DNA from: Anseranas semipalmata
Taxonomy: Eukaryota > Chordata > Aves > Anseriformes > Anseranatidae
Length of the DNA: 64,000 nt
Direction of reading: 5' to 3'
Assembly: GCA_013399115.1 (NCBI GenBank)
Contig: VXAA01004090.1
Location: 233,812-297,811, forward strand
The notes beneath the pieces are model-generated. The model had not been told where the DNA came from and did not search any database. It saw nothing but the letters and a program-made list of their open reading frames with translations. Below are positions 34,590 through 45,100 of the stretch, in pieces (position 1 is the first letter of the stretch; each line of letters starts with the position of its first letter). The translations under genes were made by a program, and so were the position numbers.

Positions 34590-36141
34590 GAGGGGGCCAG
34601 GCACCGCGTCCGTCCTCGTCCCGCGGGAACCACGCTGACATCTCCCACCGACACGGAGATGGAGGGACGCAGGACAAGTGTCCCCACCCTCTGTCCTTCC
34701 ACCTTTTTGCCCCCGGGAGCTTGTTCTGCCTGGTCAGGAAGGAAAGGTTTAAATCACCCTGCAACTTAATTAATATTTCCTTATCCTTTTACATTTTTCC
34801 TTCTGCCTAGTGAACCTCTTCCTTAAATCTCTTGTTCTGTGTTTTGCATCTCTTGCTTCCGTCCTGGCTGTTCAGCTAATTGATTCCCCCTAATGAGAGC
34901 AGTTGGAGTGTCCCACAGTAACTTGTTAGGGAGCCCTGGCAGGTGTTTTTGTAGAGATTTCTGCTCGGTTTTTGTTATTTTTTGGTGAAACTGCAATGCA
35001 GCTCTTGGGGCTGGTTCATTTGGGGTTTTGGGGGTCTCTTCACCCCATGTTTCCCCTGTGGGCGTGAGCTGGCCACCGCAGCGCTGCCTGCACGAGTGGG
35101 AACAGAATCCATCCCCGGTGCAAGAGAAGTGGAGGCACAGCTGCTGGATCCGGCCGCTTTCCTGGCTGAGGTTGAAGCACCTGGGCTGGTGCTTGTCGAC
35201 GGAGGTGGCTGGTGGCATCTCCTCTGGGACATCGCTGCTGCACTGGGGGGTCTGCTCAGCCTTGGCTTGTCCCCACTAAACCTACCCCAGCCTTTGCTCA
35301 GCCAGCTTCTTTCCCAGGCTTCATGGTTTGCAAGAGGCACGGGGTTTGCCCTGGCAGTGCCAAGTTTTGGCCGTACCCCCATGCAGAAACCTCGACAGGA
35401 ACGATTAAGAGCATTTGGGGAGGAAGGGAGAAGCTTTTTCCAGTTTTACAGGTCAGATTGCAAGCGAATAGCGATGCCATTTGTCTCCTGTATCCCAGAC
35501 GTGAGGATGGAAGTGGAAAAAGTCAAAATTGCTTTGAATGAGTCCATGTGAGAGCTGCGGGCTCCTCCGATCCCGCTACCCTCTGTGCTCCGGGTTAGCA
35601 GCAGGCAGTTTGCACATCTGGCAGCGCAGAAGGAGGCTGCTTCTGCAGGGCGTGGGGAAAGAAACAAACAGCACCGAGCAGTTTGCACCGGGAAAAAAGG
35701 TGCAAAAAGGACCGGCGAATATGGGCACTGCGGGAACCAGGGTCGGAGCACGCCAGAGCCCGAGAGAGGTTTCTGCGGTGTTTGCGCGATTTGAAATAAT
35801 AACGAAATCTGTAAAACTCTGGGTGGATCACGAACAGAATAACAGGCTAAATTTGCCGGATGAATAATTTACGAGAAGCGCCTGGCCCTGCTCCAAGCCA
35901 GCCCAGCGCCAGCCCGGCCTTGGGCTGAGCAGCCCGGGTGGCTCTGTCCTCGGCTGTGACCTGGTCCCTCTCCTGCCACCTTGTCACCGCTCCTGCAATA
36001 AAAACCAGTCCTCAGGCAAGGTGTCTGCCCCTGGTCATTGCTGCCCATGCCTGCAGGACTTTTTGCAAAGCTCTTGGTCCCCTCAAGAAATCATCTATGA
36101 TTTATTTTCAACATGTGGCTCTGCAGAGGGTATCCGTAGGT

Positions 36142-36308
36142 GGCTGCAGGCTCATGGATGCGTCCGTCCTCTGCCCCTTCCCCGTCCCCAGCCCTCTCCG
36201 TGGTGGCTGCAGGCTGGAGGAATGNGGCTGCAGGCTCATGGATGCGTCTGTCCTCTGCCCCTTCCCCGTCCCCAGCCCTCTCCGTGGTGGCTGCAGGCTG
36301 GAGGAATG
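36142..36308. repeat. 83-bp duplication around a single N (assembly join)
   Basis: Bases 36,142-36,224 and 36,226-36,308 are the same 83 bases with one difference (C at 36,165, T at 36,249), separated by one N at 36,225. Two contig ends that overlap but were not merged would give exactly this. Confidence 0.9.
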
Positions 36309-38165
36309 GAGACGAGGGACATTTGGGAAGGGAGATGAGCGTGCGCCAAGTCCCAGCGCTGGGAGGCGGCGGTGGCCAATTAACACGATCATGTTTATGA
36401 ATGTGGATCAGTAATTCCAGGTAAAGTCCCCGAGCGCGGTGCCGAGGCAAACAAAGCCACCCGCCCGGCCAGGACCCCTGCCAGCACCAGCACGTCCCTG
36501 CTGTGACTCTGAAATGCCTCATTTCCCACTCCCAGCCCGGACGCGTCTCATTTTGTCTCCTATTAACCAGCTGCGCAGTGCTGGGTGTACCCGTCCCCTG
36601 CCCTCCTGCCTGCGCCGGGGTGGGGGGGACACCCTCTGGCCATGGGGACAGCGGGCAGGGAAGAGGAGCTCGGGGTAAGGTAAATCGGGGCAGGATGGGG
36701 TGCGATGGAACCGCCGCATCCCAGGCAGGGAGGCAGAGGGATGCTCCCGAAGCAGCAGGATGCGGCCGTGGGGCAGCGGGGGAGGCACAGGGCTGCCCCC
36801 CCTGCCCCGGTCCTGGTTTTCTGGCTCGCCCCCAGGAGAGCAGTAAGCAATTACGGGCCACGCGGAGGCTTCATTATCGCTCTGTCGTGGCCTCGTTTGA
36901 CGAGACGTTTTATTGCCAAACTTATTAAAAGTGAAACGTGCAGATTCTGCGCAGCAATTTCCTGCCTGCAGCGATAAGCCGGGCTGTACCCACTGTGTAA
37001 TAAACTGTTATTTTTATGTACATCCCTGGCTGGGGTGGCAAGGAGGAGAGAGGGCCCAGCTCGTGTTAATTGCGATGGTTAATGAGATCTATTTGGGGAC
37101 TTAGGTGCGAGGCGGTGCGCGCCCTGCCCTGCCACTGCTCTGCGGCTGGGGTGGCCTCCGGTGCCTTCGTGCTCTGGATGCCAGCAGCGGGGATGGGGTC
37201 GGGACCCCCTTTTCCCACCCTCCCAGCTCTTCCTCCTCCTCCTTCCTCCCCAAAAACGCAGGGTCCCGACCAGCCGGGTGCTCCCAGCCCCGAACTCTCG
37301 GCTGGAAAAGCGCCCGTCTGCTGTGCAACCTCCCATTTTCTTCTTGCTTTGCACAAGGACGTCCTCCTCGAGGGGACACAAGTGACTCAACCCCAACAAT
37401 CGCCCGTGCTATGAGGAGCTGGCGAGGTTGGGCTCCTCTCCAGTGCCACCCGGGGCAGCCCCAGCATCCCCGCTGCGTCCCCCCGCCAGCCCCTCTCCCT
37501 TGGGGCTGCCCGCCCTAAAAAAGCTCCTGGCAAATGTCATCTCATTCTGTCAGAAACAAAACGTCCTCTTTAAGTGTGCGTTTTGGTTTAATTACATCTT
37601 TTTAATACGTTCTGAAAGGCAACTTTTCTTTAGAATGGAACATGTCAAATCGGATTTACAAAAATCCTGATTTTTTTTTTTTCATACCTGGCCAAAGTTA
37701 TTCATTGAATTCAACCTGGAACCGCCTAACTTTTTCCAATAAACAATTTGTCAGAAAAATTCCTCTTGGCTCAGGGAGCCCTGTTAGTTATTTGTCAGCA
37801 GTCAAAACCCTGTTGGGTATTTCCCATATGACTTCTTTTCTTAACAGCAGCTTTATTGGTCTGGGAATTAACAGTAGAAAATGTGATACTTGCTATTCAT
37901 TGCAGTCATCCAAAATGCCACTCATCTCATCAGGCCGCGGAAGCAAAGCAAAGTGTGCTCGAGGCTCCCGCATCCCTGGGTGCCACCGCTACGGGCTGGG
38001 GGGGTTTCACCCCAATTTGTTCCCCGTACCGCTGTCCCCAGGCTGGGAGACCACACCGGGTTCCCTGTCCCCATCCCTGTCCCCCCCTGGCTGCCAGCCC
38101 CTTCCCTGCCGCCCAGCTCAGCCTCTCGCTGGGTGAACTCCCTCCGTCGCCAGCTCGGGCCCTCG

Positions 38166-38350
38166 TTAATTTGTATTGCAGCGTGTGTCGTGGGCTGACG
38201 TGTAATTAGAGCTCCTGAAGCCTGTCTCATGCTGTAATTGCCATGACAGGGGCCACAGCATATCCGCTTGTTAATTAGTAAACCACAATATCCCGGGGGC
38301 TCGTTGAGAGCTGCCTTAATTGTATTTCAGCTGGAACAGAGGGATAATTA
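38166..38350. promoter_or_regulatory. Homeodomain/RUNX motif cluster
   Basis: Within about 185 bases: TAATTA at 38,203-38,208, GTAATTG at 38,234-38,240, TGACAG (MEIS/TGIF type) at 38,244-38,249, TTAATTAG at 38,271-38,278, AACCACAA (RUNX type) at 38,281-38,288, a TTAATTG near 38,316 and ATAATTA near 38,344. Such density in otherwise GC-rich DNA suggests a developmental enhancer. The target (miR-7-2, AEN, DET1 or the more distant ACAN) is unknown. Confidence 0.4.
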
Positions 38351-38380
38351 CCCTTCGCTAGCACTGCCACTTTTTAATAC

Positions 38381-38405
38381 TTAAATAAATAAATAAATAA
38401 ATAAA
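38381..38405. repeat. (AAAT)n microsatellite
   Basis: Six consecutive TAAA/AAAT units. Ordinary simple repeat. Confidence 0.9.
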
Positions 38406-39890
38406 AACCCAAATCGAGCTCCTCTTCCTCTCGGCAGCCTCCTCCTCTCCCCTCGGAGCACGCCGACCTGGTTTTGCTCCAATCCCCAAAGCGATGGTGC
38501 CCAAGCTTCCCCTGCGAGGGACTGGCCGTGGGTGGGTCAGAGGTCTCCGTTAGATTTTCCATGCCAAAACTTCGGAAGGATCCGGGCAATGGGATTCCTC
38601 AAATGAAAATGCATCCCCTCTGTCTGGGCGGGCAGCACACTGAGGTTGCTGCTCAGGCTGTAGCTGCATCCGTGGGTGTCGTGACACTGGTGCAGCCCCG
38701 TTTGCTTGCTGGGAATGCCGTTTGCTGGAAATCTTATCCTGGCTGCTGTTTCATTTCCCCAACGTGCTTGGAGCACCTTGATTCCCTTCCTGGCAAACCT
38801 CACCTCGCACGACAGCTGAGAGCTTTCTGGGAGCTGGTTAAAAGCTTTTCCATCCTTCGATGGGAAGGGCGTCCTGCGGGGTGTGGGTGTGTTTGCATCG
38901 CTCTGAGGGGCTGTGGGGTGATCCCGAAGCTTGGTGTGGGATAAAGGAGGTGCTGAGGCTGGGCATCGCCCTCCTGCTGGCACCCAGAGCCGCACCGCAG
39001 CCCCTCCTGCAGCGCTACACGGGAGCTCTTGGTTGTTCCGGGATCCTGGGGGAAGGTTAACCTGGGAAGCGGTGCTGGCACACGACATCCGTCCTTTTTC
39101 TTCTGCTTCTTCCCCAGCCGACACAAAGAGCTCAGCCGCCATCAGCCCTGCGGATTCCCGCTGTTCAAAAAATCGTATAATGGGCAACCGGCCTTCGGGA
39201 GACGGTTTGTGAATTGGTTTAAATAACAGGCCTGGCTCTCTCCTGGGAGGCTACATGGAGGTCAGCCTTGAAGAAAAGATCGGTACAGCAGCTCCGAGCA
39301 TTAGCAAGAAGAAATAACTGAAGCAAAGAGCCCTGAACATAATTACAGCCTAAGAGCTGCGGTGGGAACTCAGCGACCTGAGCCCATCTCCTGGACTTTA
39401 GTGCAATCAACAGATTGACACTGCTGGGTCCTGAAGGCTGGTTTTTGGAAGCCGTGCACCAGGACTGAATGCCAGAGCAGGCGGAGAAGCAGCGCAGGTG
39501 CCTGTTCCAAAGGTTGGAGCTAGAAAAGTGTCTCAAATGCCATGGAAGAACCAGATGGAGGCAACCACTGGAACACTCCGCGCGTAATTGAGGGCACCTT
39601 CAAGGGTGAGCATGAGGTGGCTGCCCACCTCCAGGATGCTCTCTGCTGCTGCCATGCGAGTCACTGTCATTAGAGCCGGGGATGGAGTTTATAGCTGAGT
39701 AACCACAACAACTTTGCACAAATTAAACAACATACTGCAGGTTAATTAGATTTCTCACTGCTGCCTCAATTAACTTAGCCCTGTCATCTGCTGTCAGAAG
39801 TGGATGGAACCCCTTTGAAATTCATAGGCTTTATCACTTGGGGATGGGGATGGTTAAACCTCTCCCTGGAGCAACCACGCTGGTGGGTGA

Positions 39891-39914
39891 GTGTGCGTGT
39901 GCGTGTGTGCGTGG
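39891..39914. repeat. (GT)n-type microsatellite
   Basis: GTGTGCGTGTGC-type alternating run with interruptions. A shorter one lies at 49,655-49,670. Confidence 0.7.
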
Positions 39915-42153
39915 GTGGTCAGTGCCATCTTCTCTGCTTGGAAACCCCTTCATGCGACAGAGGAGAACGGCAGGAGATGCACTTGTCCTCCCTCAGCACA
40001 GGGGCGGGGGGGTTTCCCCTGCTGGCATTTCAGACTCACTCTGTCATAAGATGTTCTTTAAAAAAAAATACATATTTGGAGGAAAAGTCACTTTTTCATC
40101 ATTCCACATGGCGCTGTGTGAATACAAATAAATAAAAGTGCCCCCTTTGAAAACATCTGAGAATGCTGGTTTGTATTTTTAAACCAATTTCCTTCGACTG
40201 TGTCAGGGCCTGTTTTGTGTTTGCTCGACAATTATGTGGCTAATGAGGACAGCCCCAGTTACATTAGACAGGATTAGGAAGAATAAGGCCACAAATGCTT
40301 CAGTGCTTAAGACAACCACTAACTAATGGGGGGTAGGAGGGCATGCCCCAGGAGCAGGCGGCTCCTTGCAGGGTTTCTTGCTCCATTTGGAAGGAGCTGG
40401 CGGGGAAGGGGCAGGCTGACCGCAGGGCGAGGGACACTCCTGGTCCCGCGTGGTGGCCGTGCTCATGGGGCACGAGGAAGCTCCCTGTGCTCCTGCAGTG
40501 CTCTCCACTCCACGCCATCAAGTCCCAGAAACATCGAGACCGAGATCTCAGCTGCCGTTAAAACACGTTTCCGTGCCACCCCTACTCGCTGTGCTGGGGT
40601 GCGGAGCAAAATGTCTCATCCTCAATTCCCTCTTCGCAAAGAGGGCTTCACCGCGTGGCCGGGGCGGAGGTGTAGCCCTGGGAGGGACAGTGCTGAGCGC
40701 TCATGAACCAGCCCAGAAAATGATTTCTGGGGCAAGGCTGTGGTGCAGAGCATGGGGTGCAGGCAGCCGTGGCTGTACCAAGAGCCCTGCCGCTCCGACA
40801 ATGTCACGGGTCGGGTGTGCTCACCACAGCTCGCACCGGCAGGGGAAAATGGAGACATCCTTCCCTGCCAGCACCATCAGGGAGCACAGGCTCTGCAGAA
40901 GGGGCTGGGGAACCGCCTGGCCCTTGCTCTTCTTCCCACTCTTTCTGTTGCCATTGTGCTGCCCGTTGCTGATCCTCCAGCTGCTCCTTCGGTCCCGGTG
41001 CTCAGTCTCAGTGTCACGGTCCAGCAGTCTGTAGGGTCATGCATAGTCCACCAGCCAAGCAGAGGTGCCCACAGCTCGTGGAGACACCACAGAGACCCCA
41101 GCTCATGGAGACCCCAGTTCCTGGGGTCCCAGCCCAGCTCCGGGCTGCTGTCACCAGCCGCAGACCACAGCACCCCGAGGGCCATGCTTGCCCCTGCTCT
41201 GTCCCCAACGCGGCCACCGTGCCTGAGCCTCCAACCTGAGTTCCTGGAAGAAGATGGCACGTGTGCTGAAGAGCCTCCCTTGAGCACAGCAACTGAATTG
41301 CACTCTGGATGACTAATTTGTGCCCTAATTGGTGTGGAAACGAATGCCAGAAAGCACTGGAATACCGAGAAGTGAAGCTCTCCATCTTGGCTTCCTTCAG
41401 GGAAATGGTCTTAATTAAGAGTCTGTCTTGCAAAGAGAGATAATTTCCAGCTGTGTGTTGAAATAGGAGCCAGGATGGAGGTTGCAGCTGAGACCAGCAT
41501 CTTCTCCTCGGTGGGTCCACTTGGCTGTTGCAAAGCAAAGGCAGATCCGGGTGCAGGTTCCTCAGACCTCTGCATCTCATGGGCCTGGCCAGCCCTGGGC
41601 CCCTTCCATGCCCAGCACCCTGCAGGACATCCCCATGGCCCTTGCGGCTCCGTTAGTGTTCCTCAGCCCCAAGAGCACCATTTGTTCTTCCACACACCAT
41701 GCCCCACCAGCAGCAGCTCCCACCAGAAGAGCTTACACAACTTGCAGAAGACCATTTTAGCAGCCTGGGCCACGCCGGCTCCAGCGTTGACTCCACACCT
41801 ACAACCTCCACCAATATTTACATTGCAGTTGTGCAAACTTCACGCCACTCATCGACCGCCCTTGGGCTCCACCGGGGCTTTCCCCCCGTGCATCGACTCT
41901 GGATAAGCAGCGGTTTTCCCGCTCCCCACGGCGGGTGACCCCTTCCTGCCCCACGGCCGAGCACGGAGACGCCGCAGCCCCTTCCCCACGGCCTCGCCGC
42001 GCACGGCTGTTCCCTCAGAAATAGCAGTTGCCATGGTTTTTCCAAAGAAAACACATCCCCCCCCCTCCCTTTTTCCCCACCGCCACCACTCCCCACCGCC
42101 TTAACCTTGTGACAGCGGCGATGACGCGGCTGCCGGAGAAAGGCCACTTGCGC

Positions 42154-42167
42154 GTTGCCATGGTAAC
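42154..42167. promoter_or_regulatory. Perfect RFX X-box
   Basis: GTTGCCATGGTAAC fits the RFX palindromic consensus in both half-sites. A second copy of the core, GTTGCCATGG, lies 127 bases away at 42,027-42,036. Both are in a CpG-rich stretch. RFX factors bind such sites at ciliary genes and conserved elements; the target here is unknown. Confidence 0.55.
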
Positions 42168-45100
42168 AATTAGCTTTCTCTCGGTTTTACCTCGGGGGTG
42201 ATGGCAGCCAGGCGGACCCACGGCTCCTCTCCCGGAGCGGGTGCTCCCCCCGGCCCCGGTGGGTGCTCACGTGCCAGCCCCACGCCGGAGCATCCCGTGT
42301 GGATGCGTCGCTCGGACACGCGGGTGCCTGTAGGGTCTGTTTGTCCCGGGTGGCAGGGGCATGTCCCAGGAACCCGAAACAAGCCCTAAGCATCTCGGTG
42401 GGGGTCCAGTGCAGGAGCTGGGGAAAGGCACCCCCGTGCATGGCAGGGGTGGGAGCTCACCCAGCGGGGAGGGAGAAGAAGGGAGGAGGATGGAAAGGGG
42501 CTTGCAGCGAGCTCGGGGTGCAGGGGGAAGGTGGCTGGGATTTTGGCCATCCATAGCCTGGCCTAGGGCAGGATGCACGCTCCGAAACGGTGCCTCCGCT
42601 CCCAGCAGCGGTCGGGTAAACGCGGTACAAAGCTGCTCCCTGGGTATATCGGAGTCACAGCTGCCGACTGCAGCGACTAAAATAAGCGTGTGCCTGCTTT
42701 TTATTCCTCCGAGCCCGGCAGAGCCCACTCAGCTCCAGGAGCGGAGCTGGAGTCTATTCTTAGCCCTGCAGAGCCTCCCGGTGCCGGGGAGGGAGCGGGA
42801 GTCCCTGCACTGCGCGGGGGCTGCCGGGTCCCGCATCGAGCCCGGCCCGGCCCGAGGGAAGCACCGAGGTTGGCGGGATCCTGATTTTTAGCCGGGGAGG
42901 ATTTGGGAAGAAAGCAGGAGCGGGGATGCCCCAGCACCGCTCTCAGCATGGCTGCAGGATTTGGCAGCCCCAGGGAGCGGCCGCAATGCAGGCGGCTTTC
43001 GGAGGGGTCCGCGCCCTCGCCGAGCTGCTTTTCTTCTTCCCACTGAAGTGAGAACGGGAGGGAGCGTGGGGCCTCGGGTCACAGCTGCCTTTGCTCCAGG
43101 AGAGGAGGTCTACGGGGAGTTTGCTGTGCCGACATCAGACCTCCTTCACCCAGATCCAGCCATGAGACGGTTTTGCCCACCCCAAGACTCAAAACCCGGT
43201 GGTTTCAACGTGTTCTGCAGCCCACGGTGGCCGGAGGACCACCGCCAGCATCACGCCGTCCCCCAGCGTCACGCCCTGCACCGCCCTGGGCATCACGCTC
43301 CGAAATGCGGGGAGATGCGGGGTGACCCCCAGCCAGACACAACGCACGCAGCCGGGCACACCGCCCGGCGTGGAGCATCCCGTGGGAAGATCCCTGGGGA
43401 TAAGGGCAGGGATGGGGACAGGCAGGGATGCAGCCGGTGCTCGGGGCCGGGCGGGCGAGGGGGAGAAGCCCCAGCTCCATAGCAACAGGTACTCGCCACG
43501 TAATGGAGTCCTTTCCGCTCAGCCTCCGCAGCCGCCAGCCTTATTCGCGTGGCCATAAATAATTCAATTTTCTCATTCACGCACATGAATGCTGCGGGCC
43601 GGGGCTCTGGGAGCGCTCAGCCTCCATCTGTCTGGGGGGGAAGGGGGAGGCAGGGCTTGATAATAGACTCCAGCATTTGTTTAACATGGATGAGTGTGGC
43701 CAGATGGCCTGGGGATGGTGAGGTGGGGACGGGGAGGAGGCGGGGGATGCTCCAGGGCTCAGTCGCGTCCCCAAAGTCCCCAGGTTTAGCCCAGGTCCCT
43801 GTGCTGATCCCAGCACTCCCCTGGATGGGGAGGGGAGGAGGGCAGGGGACCCGTGCAGAGAGACCCTTTGAAAATGAGACCCTTTGGCCAGAGGTGGCCA
43901 AAGCCGTGCTGCGGGTGCCGTTCTCCACCGCGTCCCAAAATGCCAGGCAAGGGCGCGCAGCCCCAAACCCTGCCTCAGGCACACAATAACAGCCCCGGCG
44001 AAGGAGAGCCACACAGCAGCTCGTTATTGCAATTAGCAGGCTCCGTGCCACCCTCTTGCAGGGGCGCGGGGGGGGGCCTGACGAGAGAAAACAATAGAAT
44101 TAGCGGGGTTAATAGGCTGCGCTAGAAGAGCCTGCGTGTTACTGCTGGGGAGCCTGCGCCTGCTGCGCGCACGCACGCCGAGCGGGGCTGGGACGCGAGG
44201 GATGCTCGTCACGGCCTGCTGCCATCGCTTCCTCGCCTCCCCCCGCGGCTTCGGCACGACACGCACGGCCCAACGCGTGCCGAGGGCGTGAGAGCGGGAC
44301 CTTTGTCCCCGCTCGGGGTTTGTGGTCACGCTGGCACGTGGCTCGGGCAGGCTGAGCCCCCGGGTGGGCAGGCAGAGCCCGCCGCGGAAACGCCTCAAGC
44401 CTCAACTCTGCCCCTCTCTCGTGCCCAAATTGGGGGCTCCTTACGGCTGCATGACGGCAGCAAGGTCCCCACCTTGTTTGCTGCAAAAAGCACCCGGGGA
44501 GGTCCCGAGCGGAGGTTGCATCCCTGCCCCGGGCAGCAGCGAGCACGCGTTCGGCCCCGCGCGGAGGCACCATCTTGAGCTAAAGCCAACAGAGCAGGCA
44601 GAGGACGCGCTCTGCCTCCAGATGCCACAAAACGAGGGTCAGGAGAAGAGCCCATGCCACGGCGTCGTTGTCGACCACCGGCACTACGTGGTTCCCCTGC
44701 GGGAGTGGAGAGCCGCGTGTGCCGGAGAGCGCTTGCCAGGGGACGGCTGGGAGCGTAACCAGCTTACGCGCTGCTGTTGCCGAACGCTGCCACGTATTTG
44801 GGTATGACACGTGTGTACGTATGTGTATTTGGGTGCGTTCACACGCAGACACAGATTCTCTCCTGGTTGCACTAGGAATGGGCTCCTGCAGGATTTTGGA
44901 GCAGTGAAAGCTCAGCTAGATATCAGCATCCCTGGAGCATCCGTCCTGGCCAGCCACCGCTCCACAACTTTTCCTGCCTGTTGCATTTCCCCTGCCTGCT
45001 CTGTGCGTCTGTCCAGACAGACCAGGGGTCTGTTCAGCTCCAGCCCCTGGCACATTTAAGACTATGTCCACACAGCACCAAATTAACCCCTGCTATGCAC

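Larger units (their letters stand above)
34505..34610 (-). ncRNA. MIR7-2: microRNA precursor miR-7-2
   Basis: The minus strand contains the complete mature miR-7-5p, exact over all 23 bases at 34,589-34,567 (starts TGGAAGACTAG, seed GGAAGAC). An 18-19 base loop follows, then a complementary 3' arm at 34,547-34,526 (CAACAAGTCACAGTCTGCCT...) typical of miR-7-3p. The stem continues outward, with CCCC pairing to GGG on the other arm. In human, MIR7-2 lies between DET1 and AEN on the AEN strand, which is exactly this position and orientation, so the paralogue can be named. miR-7 is a deeply conserved regulator in neural and endocrine cells. Precursor ends are approximate. Confidence 0.95.

Noticed and set aside
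33786..34604. 272-codon minus-strand open frame with a 16-residue periodic tail
   Set aside because: It runs through the miR-7-2 hairpin, the CR1 fragment and the minisatellite. The periodicity is simply three 16-base repeat units per 16 codons.
9018..42366. Perfect p53 half-sites GGGCATGTCC at 9,018, 25,863 and 42,357
   Set aside because: Single half-sites without a proper partner occur by chance at this rate. Only the paired site at AEN was kept.
42986..43051. Small ORF starting MQAAFGGVRALAELLFFF
   Set aside because: Looks faintly like a signal peptide in a CpG-rich region, but it is 21 codons with no downstream exon or family match. Nothing supports translation.
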